A stretch of 64,000 bases of DNA, from NCBI GenBank assembly GCA_023436885.1, contig JAEZHI010000034.1, positions 186,001 to 250,000 on the forward strand, written 5' to 3'. Each line of letters opens with the position of its first letter. Position 1 is the stretch's first letter. Under the pieces are notes generated by a model. It saw nothing but the letters and a program-made list of their open reading frames with translations, did no database searches and was not told the origin of the DNA. The DNA is from Pseudomonadota bacterium (lineage in GTDB: Bacteria > Pseudomonadota > Alphaproteobacteria > Rhizobiales > Pleomorphomonadaceae). The translations under genes were made by a program, and so were the position numbers. Below, piece by piece: positions 34,234 through 43,449 of the stretch.

Positions 34234-35409
34234 TCAGGCTGCGGCGGTCCCATGTTGTTTCGTCATAGCGGCAAAGACCTTGCGCGCCCGCAAACCGAAC
34301 GCCTCGACCTCTTCATCCGTCGTTTCCGGGCCGATCGATATACGCAGGCCGCCTTTGACGAGCGTCGGATCGACCCCCATGGCCGTAAGCACCGGGCTTG
34401 CGGTGACCTTGCCCGATGAGCAGGCGGAGCCCGACGACAGCGCGATACCAGCGAGATCAAAGGCTATCACCGCCGTCTCAGCGGCCATGCCGGGCACTGC
34501 AAAGCAAAGCGTATTTGGCAAGCGAGGTACGTTCAGGCCGAAAATAGTCGCATCCTTCGCCAAGTCCGTGACGATAGTCGTGAGATGATCACGGCGTGCA
34601 GCGATGGCCGCCGTCCCCTTGAGGTCGTCGAGTGCCGCATCGGCCGCAACACCGAAAGCTCCGATAGCCGCCACGTTCTCCGTTCCGGCACGAGCCCAGG
34701 ATTCCTGTCCACCACCGGTAACAAGCGGAGAGAACGCGAAACCGTTGCGTCCCCTCACAATCGCGCCGACACCCTGGCCGCCGCCGATTTTGTGGGCTGA
34801 AAGGGTCAGCACATCGACGCCGAGCTCGGTTACGTCGACCGGCAGCTTACCCACGGCCTGGACGGCGTCGGAATGAACAAGCGCGCCATATTTTCTGGCG
34901 ATCTCAGCCACCTCAGCCAAGGGTTCGATGACCCCAGTCTCGTTGTTGGCCAACATAACCGAAACGAGCGCCCGCTCACCGATCTCTGCGAGCTCAGCAA
35001 GGCGACGATTCAGAAACGCAAGATCGACTATCCCATCCCCATCGACGGGTATGACTTCGACACGCTCGGCTGAAAACCGACCGCCCCGCGCCACAGCGGG
35101 ATGCTCCACCGCCGACACCAGGAGCCGATCAAACCGATAAGGCTTGCCGAACAACGTCCACTCCGGCGTCAACACGGTGTTGGCCGCCTCTGTTCCACCG
35201 GAGCAGAAAGTAACTCCCTTCGCTTCGGCTCCGCAAAGACGGGCGACCGAACGACGCGCACTTTCGACGACCGACCGCGCTGTGCGTCCCTCGGCATGAA
35301 CCGACGAGCTGTTGCCTGGCCGTTCGAGAAGCTCAAGAAGACGTGTCCGGGCCACGATCTTCATCGGCGCCCCGGCATTCCAGTCGAAATAGAGGCGCGC
35401 CTCCGACAT
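34234..35409 (-). CDS. Cysteine desulfurase, NifS/IscS class (first gene of the suf operon)
   Basis: 391-residue PLP enzyme of the IscS/NifS class, distinct from SufS. PLP lysine in LSAHKIGGGQGVGAIV; catalytic cysteine in the loop SSGSACSSGKVTASPVL; VEHPA carries the PLP-stacking His. In Rhizobiales this gene, often written sufS2, leads the suf operon. The ATG at 35409 follows GGGGAAGGG. An Irr-box-like element lies 193 bp upstream. Confidence 0.94.
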   Translation of the reverse strand: MSEARLYFDWNAGAPMKIVARTRLLELLERPGNSSSVHAEGRTARSVVESARRSVARLCGAEAKGVTFCSGGTEAANTVLTPEWTLFGKPYRFDRLLVSAVEHPAVARGGRFSAERVEVIPVDGDGIVDLAFLNRRLAELAEIGERALVSVMLANNETGVIEPLAEVAEIARKYGALVHSDAVQAVGKLPVDVTELGVDVLTLSAHKIGGGQGVGAIVRGRNGFAFSPLVTGGGQESWARAGTENVAAIGAFGVAADAALDDLKGTAAIAARRDHLTTIVTDLAKDATIFGLNVPRLPNTLCFAVPGMAAETAVIAFDLAGIALSSGSACSSGKVTASPVLTAMGVDPTLVKGGLRISIGPETTDEEVEAFGLRARKVFAAMTKQHGTAAA

Positions 35410-35601
35410 ACCCTTCCCCAATGGCACCAGCCAAACGGAACGATCAGCCGATGGCTGCGTTCACTATACCATACGCTTTTGGCCTGCCAGTTCGCCTTGA
35501 TGCAGCCCAAAGATTCTCGGAGATGCGATTTTTCTTGACGCCGGACCAGCCGGCGGTCCAGTGCAAACGCACAAACCGAAACGATGCACGACTTGCATCA
35601 G

Positions 35602-35618
35602 TTTTGAGTCATTCTAAA
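35602..35618. promoter_or_regulatory. ICE-like (Irr) box upstream of the suf operon
   Basis: On the minus strand TTTAGAA-TGA-CTCAAAA, 12 of 14 positions of the Irr consensus TTTAGAA-N3-TTCTAAA. It lies in the divergent promoter region of the desulfurase and the alpha/beta hydrolase. The consensus is recalled from published work on rhizobial Irr. Confidence 0.55.
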
Positions 35619-35705
35619 TCTAGGACCAGACCTTTCCTGCGTCAACATGACGAGCCCTGTCGGAGACGGCAGAGGACACGGCGGAAAGTCAAGATCGAGG
35701 ACAAC

Positions 35706-36362
35706 ATGCCCGAAGTGATCTTCAACGGCCCTGCCGGGCGCATCGAAGGCCGTTACCAGCCGGCCACCATACGCAACGCGCCGATCGCCATGATCCTGCA
35801 TCCGCATCCGGAATTCGGCGGCACCATGAACAATCAGATCGCCTACCGGCTGTTCTATATGTTCAAGGAACGCGGCTTTGCGGTGCTGCGTTTCAATTTC
35901 CGCGGCGTCGGCCGTAGCCAGGGCCAGTTCGACCACGGCTCGGGCGAGCTGTCGGACGCCGCTTCGGCACTCGACTGGGTGCAGTCGATCCATCCGGAGG
36001 CTCGTTTTTGCTGGGTTGCCGGTTTCGACTTCGGTGCATGGATCGGCATGCAACTGCTGATGCGTCGCCCCGAGATCGAGGGCTTCATCTCGATTGCGCC
36101 GCCAGCCAATCTCAATGACTTTTCCTTCCTCGCGCCCTGCCCGTCCTCAGGCCTCATCATCCACGGCGATATCGATAAGGTGGTACCGCAGAAGGATGTT
36201 CAGGCGCTGGTCGACAAGCTCAAGGCCCAAAAGGGCATCGTCATCGATCAGAAGATCATCGAAGGCGCCAACCATTTCTTCGATCAGAAGATCGACGAAC
36301 TCATAGACCACTGCGGTGCATACCTCGACATGCGCCTTGCCGCCCAGCCCAGCGAAGGCTGA
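35706..36362 (+). CDS. Alpha/beta hydrolase-fold protein (COG2945-like)
   Basis: 218-residue cytoplasmic protein. The alpha/beta hydrolase frame is clear: ILHPHPEFGGTMNNQIAYRL, LRFNFRGVGRSQG, the elbow CWVAGFDFGAWIGMQ, LIIHGDIDKVVP with the acid and IIEGANHFF with the histidine. The elbow has Asp108 (GFDFG) where a Ser nucleophile is usual. ATG 35706 has GAGGA five bases upstream. It is divergent from suf and has its own terminator. A gene of this type next to suf occurs in other Rhizobiales as I recall. Confidence 0.9.
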   Translation: MPEVIFNGPAGRIEGRYQPATIRNAPIAMILHPHPEFGGTMNNQIAYRLFYMFKERGFAVLRFNFRGVGRSQGQFDHGSGELSDAASALDWVQSIHPEARFCWVAGFDFGAWIGMQLLMRRPEIEGFISIAPPANLNDFSFLAPCPSSGLIIHGDIDKVVPQKDVQALVDKLKAQKGIVIDQKIIEGANHFFDQKIDELIDHCGAYLDMRLAAQPSEG

Positions 36363-36379
36363 CATCGAAGACAAACATA

Positions 36380-36413
36380 AAGGCCCCGAACTGCCTCAGG
36401 TTCGGGGCCTTTG
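36380..36413 (+). terminator. Intrinsic terminator after the hydrolase gene
   Basis: AAAGGCCCCGAAC/GTTCGGGGCCTTT, 13-bp perfect stem, 8-base loop. Confidence 0.9.
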
Positions 36414-36439
36414 ATATTCTGCCGGCGTGACGCAGAGCT

Positions 36440-36886
36440 TTAGAAGCGAGCGATCAACTCAAGCGGGTCCCGCACCCAGTCATCGTGTTCGGACGAACGA
36501 TCGGAGGCGCGTTTTTCTGCCTCGGCTGTCACGTTGAAGTGCGGCTGATACTCTTCGACAAGTTCTTCAACGAGATGTGTCCGGTCGAGAACGAAAGGCG
36601 TGACCTTCCAGAAAACGCCAGCCGTCAGCCTCTTGAGGACAGGATTGGCAGCGAGAATGGCGGTAACGGCAACTATGATGGAGTCGCTCTCACCGACGTA
36701 GACCGGATGAGCACGACCGGACAGCTCCGTCGTAAGGACGAAAACACCTGGACGATCAGGGGCGTAGGCGCCAGTTTCAAAGGCATGCCCGGCATAGCGC
36801 GCAGGTGTCTGGCCAATTGCCGGCAAAGCCTTTCCGCTCACCGCGGCAGCGGCCGCTGCGACGAATGACACTTCGGTGACGTTCAT
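36440..36886 (-). CDS. Hypothetical protein, possible GIY-YIG-like fold
   Basis: 148 residues. ATG 36886 has GGGAGG eight bases upstream. The central part reads GVFVLTTEL (GVF 47-49) and HPVYVGESDSI (YVG 63-65), which resembles the GIY and YIG strands of GIY-YIG nucleases with a slightly longer loop. Glu107/Glu108 in HLVEELVEEYQP could be the metal-binding acid. The family's catalytic Arg is not evident after YVG, so activity is doubtful. The C terminus is charged. No signal peptide or close neighbour of known function. This is a motif-level guess. Confidence 0.55.
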   Translation of the reverse strand: MNVTEVSFVAAAAAAVSGKALPAIGQTPARYAGHAFETGAYAPDRPGVFVLTTELSGRAHPVYVGESDSIIVAVTAILAANPVLKRLTAGVFWKVTPFVLDRTHLVEELVEEYQPHFNVTAEAEKRASDRSSEHDDWVRDPLELIARF

Positions 36887-37264
36887 GACACATCCTCCCA
36901 AATATGTTCGACGCGACACTGCCCCAAAAAGATAACACTTATGCGAAGACCTTCAAGGAATATCAGTCCTAATTTTCGCTTTCATTTTGGGGGATCTGTT
37001 TAAATCATACTTAAATTGTAAGCGTTTCTCCGTAGCCATTGTCATTAGTTGCGAATACGAAATCCGAAAGATCAGTAATATTTACCTGACCCAGTTTTCG
37101 TCATACTTTTGCTAAACGTGTGGCGGCGCAGTTTGTTCCCGAACGATTGGGAAAAATTTGTGAGCGGACTGAAACGCTCGCTTGCCGGCAAACACCCCGT
37201 TCCAAGAGCGCAGACATTGCGGCACTCGAAACAGCGAGCCGAGAATACAGCTATGCGAAAATCG
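36887..37264. other. Intergenic, AT-rich, no gene seen
   Basis: 378 bases upstream of the GIY-YIG-like gene and downstream of the GGDEF gene. The part 36930-37110 is AT-rich and should hold the promoter of the former. No hairpin or motif stands out. Confidence 0.5.
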
Positions 37265-38701
37265 TTAGCCCAGGGAAACGCGGTCGCCACCGCCGCTCTT
37301 GGCCTTGCGAAGCGCACGGTCGCCTCGCTCCATGGCCGAACTGCAATTATCGCCGACGGCCAGTTGAGAAACGCCAATGCTCGCCGTTACCTGAGCGTAG
37401 GCAATGTCGCCAAAAGTCTCGGCGCCGATGACTTTCACAAGGCCGTCGGCCAAACGAACGGCGGCTTCCAGGCTGCACTCCCGGACGATGGCGAAATCGT
37501 CACGCCCAAGCCGAGCAACTAAACCGACTTCACCCGCCAGTTCGGCGACGATGCGGGCGATCTTGCAGAGAGTGGCATCTCCCGTAGTTCGGCCGAAGCG
37601 ATCGTTAAATGAACCGAAATCGTCAATATCGATCAGGATGAGGCAGAGCGGACCAGACGTCATCATCTGAGCCAGACGCTCTCCCAGCTCCGCTTCAAAG
37701 CCGGATCGATTGGCAAGGCCGGTCAATCCATCTCGAAATGCCAGGTCGCCGACCCTCTTCTTGTAGACCCCGAGGGCAAGCGAAACGAGCAAAAGCGCGA
37801 CGACAATCACGAAAAAGCCGATGGCGAGATTTGTTAGGAACCCCAACCAAAGCGGTCGCATGGCCGTGGCCTCGTCCTGTTCCACCATGACGCGCCAGCC
37901 GAGATCAGGAATGAGCCGGTGGGATAGCAGTATTGTCCGCCCGCCGCGCTTGAAAGAGTACTCTCCGTGGTCCTCTGACAGAACTTTATTGGCGATGCCT
38001 GCGAGCCCCTCCGATGTTCGGATGGACGCACCAACGGGCGTATCGGCATCGGTCGCGACAACGATGCCACCATCCGCATTCACGAAGTAGATGTTGCGAT
38101 TGAACTGAGCTCGATAGCGCGCCACGACGTTGCGCACAGTGGTGAAATCCAAACCGACGCCTGTGAGACCGATCATCTTCCCATCGTGGTCGAGTACCCG
38201 ATAGTTGATGAACACGGTCAGCGCATCATCCTGCTGCTTGTTGATGTCGACATTCACTTCATAAGGGGCAGTGGCGTCGATCGAACGGAAGAACCAGACA
38301 TCGGCAGGATCGTCGCTCTTGAGATGCCGAGGCGGTGCCTCGAAATGATAGTAGGCCTGCGTGTCACGCGAGACCAGGAATGCCGTGAACGTGTTGTACT
38401 GCTTCTGAATTCGCTGGAGGTAGCGGGTAATGGCGGCAAGGTCCAGTTCACCGGAATGCAGCCAGTCCTGCACGAAAGTATCGTTGGCCATCAACGAGGA
38501 AACCAGGATCGGCCTGACAAGATCGGTCTGGATTTCCGAGTAGATATTGGACCCCGTGAGCGGCAGCTCAGTTTCGACGATCGATTGCCGCATGGTATTG
38601 ACGGCAACGAAATAGCTGACCGTGTTGGTGATCAAAAAGCCGATGGCTAGGATGGCGCCGATCAAGGGGATCATGCGCATCCGGTCCAACTTGGAAGCCA
38701 T
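37265..38701 (-). CDS. Membrane sensor with Cache-like and degenerate GGDEF domains
   Basis: 478 residues. TM1 at about 10-35, a periplasmic double-Cache-like sensor at about 36-285, TM2 near 290-315, then GGDEF. DGLTGLANRSGFEAEL and LILIDIDDFGSFNDRFGRTTGDATL are well kept, but the signature is GRDDF (residues 399-403) instead of GGDEF. Diguanylate cyclase activity is probably weak or lost; a sensor or GTP-binding role is possible. ATG 38701 has GGGAGG six bases upstream. No operon partner. Confidence 0.88.
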   Translation of the reverse strand: MASKLDRMRMIPLIGAILAIGFLITNTVSYFVAVNTMRQSIVETELPLTGSNIYSEIQTDLVRPILVSSLMANDTFVQDWLHSGELDLAAITRYLQRIQKQYNTFTAFLVSRDTQAYYHFEAPPRHLKSDDPADVWFFRSIDATAPYEVNVDINKQQDDALTVFINYRVLDHDGKMIGLTGVGLDFTTVRNVVARYRAQFNRNIYFVNADGGIVVATDADTPVGASIRTSEGLAGIANKVLSEDHGEYSFKRGGRTILLSHRLIPDLGWRVMVEQDEATAMRPLWLGFLTNLAIGFFVIVVALLLVSLALGVYKKRVGDLAFRDGLTGLANRSGFEAELGERLAQMMTSGPLCLILIDIDDFGSFNDRFGRTTGDATLCKIARIVAELAGEVGLVARLGRDDFAIVRECSLEAAVRLADGLVKVIGAETFGDIAYAQVTASIGVSQLAVGDNCSSAMERGDRALRKAKSGGGDRVSLG

Positions 38702-38819
38702 TATTCCTCCCGGCGGGGCGGCAAAGCTCAGGTTGCCACCTCCGACATGCATCGATTCAGCCTGCCCGTAGGCAACAAGCTCAACATCTCAGCAATGAGT
38801 AGATGTGATCCCCTGAGGT

Positions 38820-39878
38820 TCAGTCCTCCGGAAAGGACGGGTTCTCCTCGTCCTTGTCGCTTACTTCGAAGCCGAGAAGGTTCCAGGACTGCAGCATGTG
38901 CGGCGGCAATGGAGCGGTGACATCGATCACTTGACCGCCGGCCGGATGCGGGATGGTCAGCCGTCGGGCCAGAAGATGCAGCCTGTTCTGGATTCCGCCC
39001 GGCAACTGCCAGTTCTCTATATCGAAATAGCGAGGGTCGCCAATGATTGGATGCCCCATGGCCTGACAGTGGACGCGCAGCTGATGGGTGCGGCCAGTGG
39101 TCGGCTTCATGGTCAGCCAGGAGAGGCGGCCGGCCGAATGCTCGACCACCGAGTAATAGGTCACGGCGTGCTGGGCATCCGGCTCGCCATGCTTGGCAAT
39201 CGTCATCATGTCGCCGTCCGGTCCCGGCACACGCTTTAGATAGCTCGAAATCTTGCCCTGAGCCGGCTTGGGCTGGCCGAACACCAGCGCCCAGTAGATC
39301 TTGCGCGCCGAGCGCGTCTGGAACGCACGGGCCAGCGTCGCCGCAGCGAGGCGCGAGCGAGCAACCAGCAAACAGCCGGACGTTTCGCGATCCAGGCGAT
39401 GAACGAGGCGCGGCTTGACGCCCTTGCGGTCGCGCAGCGCCTCGAGCATGCCATCGATGTGACGGGTCATGCCCGACCCACCCTGCACGGCAAGCCCCGC
39501 CGGCTTGTTGAAGACAAAGACGTGTTCGTCTTCATAAAGGAGAAGCGAGCGGAGATAATCCGCTTCGTTGGCCGAGGCGACCTGCTTCGGGCGGGCCATC
39601 GGCGCGCCTTCGCCATCGAAGAACGACGCGCCACTCTGGGCCGCATCACCATATTGAAGCGGCGGCACCCGGACCGTTTGCCCTACTCCCAGCCGTTGAT
39701 CAGTCTTGCAGCGACCGCCGTCGACGCGGACTTGGCCGGATCGGATCAGTTTCTGCAAGTGGCCGAAACCAAGGCCTGGGAAATGATCCTTGAACCAACG
39801 GTCAAGGCGCATGCCCGCCTCGTCCTTTGCTACGACGATCATATCAATGCGCGGCCCACCGGCTGTTCCGTGTGTCAT
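38820..39878 (-). CDS. rluC: RluA-family 23S rRNA pseudouridine synthase (RluC-like)
   Basis: Isomerises uridines in 23S rRNA. 352 residues: an N-terminal S4 RNA-binding domain (MRLDRWFKDHFPGLGFGHLQKLIRSGQVRVDGG) and the catalytic domain with HRLDRETSGCLL (catalytic Asp), a YWALVFG strand and TGRTHQLRVHCQAMGHPIIGD. The start ATG overlaps the crcB stop (ATGA), so it is translated with crcB. RluC is the likeliest member; RluD or a related enzyme is possible. Confidence 0.92.
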   Translation of the reverse strand: MTHGTAGGPRIDMIVVAKDEAGMRLDRWFKDHFPGLGFGHLQKLIRSGQVRVDGGRCKTDQRLGVGQTVRVPPLQYGDAAQSGASFFDGEGAPMARPKQVASANEADYLRSLLLYEDEHVFVFNKPAGLAVQGGSGMTRHIDGMLEALRDRKGVKPRLVHRLDRETSGCLLVARSRLAAATLARAFQTRSARKIYWALVFGQPKPAQGKISSYLKRVPGPDGDMMTIAKHGEPDAQHAVTYYSVVEHSAGRLSWLTMKPTTGRTHQLRVHCQAMGHPIIGDPRYFDIENWQLPGGIQNRLHLLARRLTIPHPAGGQVIDVTAPLPPHMLQSWNLLGFEVSDKDEENPSFPED

Positions 39879-40258
39879 GCAAAAGCCCTCACGAGCTGGA
39901 GGCCGGCGACCAGCGCGGCGAGAGAGAGAATAATTGAGGCGCCAACATAAGCGGCGGAAGCAACGATAGCCCCGCGCTCAAAAAGAACGATGCTGTCGAG
40001 CGAGAACGAAGAGAGCGTTGTGAAGCCGCCAAGAATACCCACTGCGACGAACAGCCGGAGAGACTCCGATCCGTTGAATTTTGCGGCAAGCATCTCGATG
40101 AACAAGCCCATCACGAAGGAGCCTGTGATATTGACGATCAAGGTACCGAATGGAAATCCTGTGCCAAGAAGGCGACCTGCGCCGATGCCGACAAGATATC
40201 GACAGACCGAGCCGATAGCGCCGCCAACAGCGACGAGAAGCAGTGAAACGAACGACAT
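39875..40258 (-). CDS. crcB: Fluoride ion channel CrcB/Fluc
   Basis: 127-residue membrane protein with four helices that forms a dimeric fluoride-export channel. Family pattern GGAIGSVCRYLVG near the N terminus, the pore motif FPFGTLIVNITGSFVMG with its Asn, and the GILGGFTTLSSFSLD segment with the sodium-site Thr-Thr. ATG 40258. It overlaps rluC by four bases. I see no fluoride riboswitch upstream. Confidence 0.95.
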   Translation of the reverse strand: MSFVSLLLVAVGGAIGSVCRYLVGIGAGRLLGTGFPFGTLIVNITGSFVMGLFIEMLAAKFNGSESLRLFVAVGILGGFTTLSSFSLDSIVLFERGAIVASAAYVGASIILSLAALVAGLQLVRAFA

Positions 40259-40577
40259 GGTACACTCGATCGGAGAGGTGCCGAATGACGCGGAAATACG
40301 GCCGGACGGCGGTTTTGCGCTTTCTAGAGCATAGACCGGCAAATTGGAACCTCATTAACCGCGCGGCGTTCCCTACCAAGGCCGAAGACCCATACGCAAA
40401 GAGAGCGTTCATCCTGGCGGATCGACAATTGAACTTCGCGGCGAACCCAGAAAACCTGCCCGATCTGCCGGCATTTCGGCCCAGCGGCCATGCTTGCGAA
40501 ATGGCGTGCATTCCGCTATTTCCACGCCGCCGGATCGAGCCGACGTCACCGACGTCCGATCCCAGCGACGGTCCTAC
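40259..40577. other. Divergent promoter region between crcB and kup
   Basis: 319 bases; no gene supported. I looked for the fluoride (crcB) riboswitch consensus on the minus strand and did not find it. Confidence 0.5.
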
Positions 40578-42524
40578 ATGAACGACGCCAAAGCAAAAGA
40601 CCGCCAGACGGCCGCCCATGGCGCGTCTTCGCCCGCCACAGATGCAGCGCCCCACGGCGAACACAACCATGCCGGTGGCTCTTTGATCAGCCTCGCGGTT
40701 GGTTCCGTGGGCGTTGTCTACGGCGATATCGGCACCAGTCCTCTCTACGCCTTTCGTGAGGCGCTGCATCACACCGCTGCCAACGGCGTCACGCGCGCCG
40801 AGGTTACCGGCGTCGTGTCGCTGCTGATCTGGTCGCTGACCCTCGTGGTGACGCTGAAATACGTTTTGTTCGTCATGTACGCGGACAACAAGGGCGAAGG
40901 TGGAACCCTTTCGCTGGTGGCGTTGGTGCGTGGCGCACTCGGCAAGCGCGGCGGCTTCGCGCTGGTCATCGGCATTCTTGGCGCCTCGATGTTCTTCGGT
41001 GATGCCGTGATCACGCCGGCCATTTCGGTGCTGTCGGCCGTCGAAGGCTTGAAGGTGGTGGCACCGAGTTTCTCCAACTATGTCGTACCGCTGACCATCG
41101 CCATCCTGATCCTGCTATTTGCCATCCAAAGCCTGGGTACAGGTCGCGTCGCAGCCTGGTTTGGCCCGATCACCGCCGCTTGGTTCCTCTGCCTGGGTGG
41201 TCTGGGCCTGATGCACGTCAGCGACGACCCAGCCATTCTTTACGCGCTGCTGCCGACATCGGCGATCAGCTTCGTCATCAACCACGGCTTTCTCGCCCTT
41301 GTCGTCATCGGGTCGGTGTTCCTGGCAGTGACCGGCGCCGAAGCTCTCTATGCGGACATGGGACACTTTGGCCGCCGTCCGATTCAGCTCGCCTGGCTCG
41401 TCCTGGTCTTTCCCGCACTGACTCTCAACTACCTTGGACAGGGCGCCCTGGTCCTCTCCCGACCGGAAGCGCTGGAGAACCCGTTCTTCCTGATGGTGCC
41501 GCAGCCAGTGCTTATTCCGTTCATTCTCCTGGCGACCATCGCCACCATCATCGCCAGTCAGGCCGTGATCACTGGCGCCTTCTCGCTCACCCAGCAGGCG
41601 GTGCAGCTCGGCCTTATCCCGCGTATCGAAAGCCGCCATACCTCCGAGACGCAAGCGGGCCAGATCTATCTGCCGCGCATCAACTGGATGCTGCTGATCG
41701 GCATCCTGGCACTCGTGGTCTTCTTCCGGTCCTCGAGCGCCCTCGCCTCGGCCTACGGCATCTCGGTCACCGGCGAGATGGTAATGTCGTCCATGCTGGC
41801 CTTCATCGTGGTCTGGAAGGTCTGGAAGTGGCCGATCTGGGTCGCTGTGGCGATCGTCGCTCCGTTCCTCTCGATGGAGCTCATCTTCCTGTCGGCCAAC
41901 CTTTTGAAGGTGTTCGACGGCGGCTATCTGCCACTGACGCTTGCGGCCTGCGTCGCCACCTGCATGTGGACCTGGGTGCGCGGCAGCGATCTGGTTTTCG
42001 AGAAGTCGCATCGCGAAAACATTCAGCTCACCGACCTCATCAAGATGCTGGGCAAGTCGCATCCCGTGCGCGTTGGTGGCACCGCCGTGTTTCTGACCTC
42101 CGACCCCGAGATTGCGCCAAGCGCCCTTCTTCATAACCTCAAGCACAACAATGTTCTGCACGCCAAGAACATCATCATGACCGTGCATGTGGTGACGACG
42201 CCGCGCTTCCCGGACGATCAGCGCGTCAAGATCGAGCCGCTTTCGGACGACTTCATTCTGGTCGAGCTGACCTTCGGTTACATGGAAACACCCAACGTTC
42301 CGCGCGCTCTGGCCGAATGTCGCCGACAAGGGGTCAAGTTCGACATCATGGCGACGTCGTTCTTCCTCAACCGTCGCTCGTTCAAGCCCAGCCCGCAGTC
42401 GACGATGCCTCTTTGGCAGAATCGCCTGTTCATCTCGCTGACCCGAATGGCGGCCAACGCCACGGATTTCTACAGATTACCCTCGAACCGCGTCGTCGAA
42501 CTCGGTCAGCAGCTCACCGTGTGA
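40578..42524 (+). CDS. kup: Potassium uptake protein Kup
   Basis: Low-affinity potassium/proton symporter in the inner membrane. 648 residues, about twelve helices, preceded by a 30-residue His/Ala-rich cytoplasmic N terminus. The signature GVVYGDIGTSPLYAFREAL is intact, as are ADNKGEGGTLSLVALV, SMFFGDAVITPAISVLSAVEGLK and the cytoplasmic C-terminal domain. The ATG at 40578 is preceded only by a weak ribosome site. Monocistronic. Confidence 0.96.
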   Translation: MNDAKAKDRQTAAHGASSPATDAAPHGEHNHAGGSLISLAVGSVGVVYGDIGTSPLYAFREALHHTAANGVTRAEVTGVVSLLIWSLTLVVTLKYVLFVMYADNKGEGGTLSLVALVRGALGKRGGFALVIGILGASMFFGDAVITPAISVLSAVEGLKVVAPSFSNYVVPLTIAILILLFAIQSLGTGRVAAWFGPITAAWFLCLGGLGLMHVSDDPAILYALLPTSAISFVINHGFLALVVIGSVFLAVTGAEALYADMGHFGRRPIQLAWLVLVFPALTLNYLGQGALVLSRPEALENPFFLMVPQPVLIPFILLATIATIIASQAVITGAFSLTQQAVQLGLIPRIESRHTSETQAGQIYLPRINWMLLIGILALVVFFRSSSALASAYGISVTGEMVMSSMLAFIVVWKVWKWPIWVAVAIVAPFLSMELIFLSANLLKVFDGGYLPLTLAACVATCMWTWVRGSDLVFEKSHRENIQLTDLIKMLGKSHPVRVGGTAVFLTSDPEIAPSALLHNLKHNNVLHAKNIIMTVHVVTTPRFPDDQRVKIEPLSDDFILVELTFGYMETPNVPRALAECRRQGVKFDIMATSFFLNRRSFKPSPQSTMPLWQNRLFISLTRMAANATDFYRLPSNRVVELGQQLTV

Positions 42525-42763
42525 TCGTCAGGACGCGGCGTCCGGACACCCGGACTGGTAGCCAAAAGGCGACCGTTGCATTGTGGCAACAAAGCGGCGA
42601 GAAGACTGAATCGACGACGGTATCCCACCCATAAAGGCTTGAAGGTATCGAGCGCACTCTGCATCGTCCGCTGATTAGCTCAGCGTTCGATATGGCTAAG
42701 CGATTCGAGCTTTGTTGCGTTGCGCACCTCCTCTCCAACCTGTCGGATTTCGGTTCTTTGACA

Positions 42764-43366
42764 ATGATGAGAAAGATGCTTCTCCTTGCGGCAATCGCCA
42801 TGACGACGATTCCGCTGCATATGGGCGCTGCGCGCGCCGAAGAGGAAACCATCCGCTTCTGGGATCCCGCTACGAGCAGTTTCCAGACGATCATACGCAA
42901 GCCTTCGGCCCGACCGATGGAAAGCCCGATCAAGAAGGAACTGATCGACTATTCCGGCCCCTACGGAAACGGCACGATCATCGTCAATACCGGCGAGCGT
43001 CGTCTCTATTACGTTTTCGCTGACGGCAAGGCGATGAAGTATGGCATCGGCGTCGGCCGCCCGGGCTTCACGTGGCAAGGCACTCACCAAATCACCCGCA
43101 AGGCGGAATGGCCCGGTTGGACACCGCCGCCGGCCATGCGCAAGCGCCAGCCGAAGCTGCCCTATTTCATGCCTGGCGGCCCCGACAATCCGCTTGGTGC
43201 CCGCGCCATGTATATCGGCTCGACCATCTACCGCATTCACGGCACGGCCGAACCCTGGACCATCGGTCAAGCCGTATCGTCGGGTTGCATCCGCATGACC
43301 AATGATGATGTTGCAGATCTCTACGAGCGCGTCGGAGTTGGCACGAAGGTCGTCGTGATCCACTGA
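42764..43366 (+). CDS. L,D-transpeptidase (YkuD domain)
   Basis: 200-residue secreted enzyme that forms 3-3 peptidoglycan cross-links or attaches proteins to the wall. Signal peptide at 1-25 (MRKMLLLAAIAMTTIP, cleavage after GAARA). The YkuD domain starts with NGTIIVNTGERRLYYVF and ends with the catalytic motif YRIHGTAEPWTIGQAVSSGCIRMTNDD, with His and Cys both present. The Ala/Pro-rich region before the domain is short. Alphaproteobacteria carry many paralogues, so the exact reaction is open. Confidence 0.93.
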   Translation: MMRKMLLLAAIAMTTIPLHMGAARAEEETIRFWDPATSSFQTIIRKPSARPMESPIKKELIDYSGPYGNGTIIVNTGERRLYYVFADGKAMKYGIGVGRPGFTWQGTHQITRKAEWPGWTPPPAMRKRQPKLPYFMPGGPDNPLGARAMYIGSTIYRIHGTAEPWTIGQAVSSGCIRMTNDDVADLYERVGVGTKVVVIH

Positions 43367-43449
43367 TTGATCTTCGATCACCGACTGTATGTTTTGCGCC
43401 GTCGCGGTCAGCCGCGGCGGCGTTATCACATCCCGTCGATCAGAAGATC

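Noticed and set aside
40259..40577. Possible fluoride riboswitch before crcB
   Set aside because: The conserved bases of the crcB motif were not found on the minus strand.
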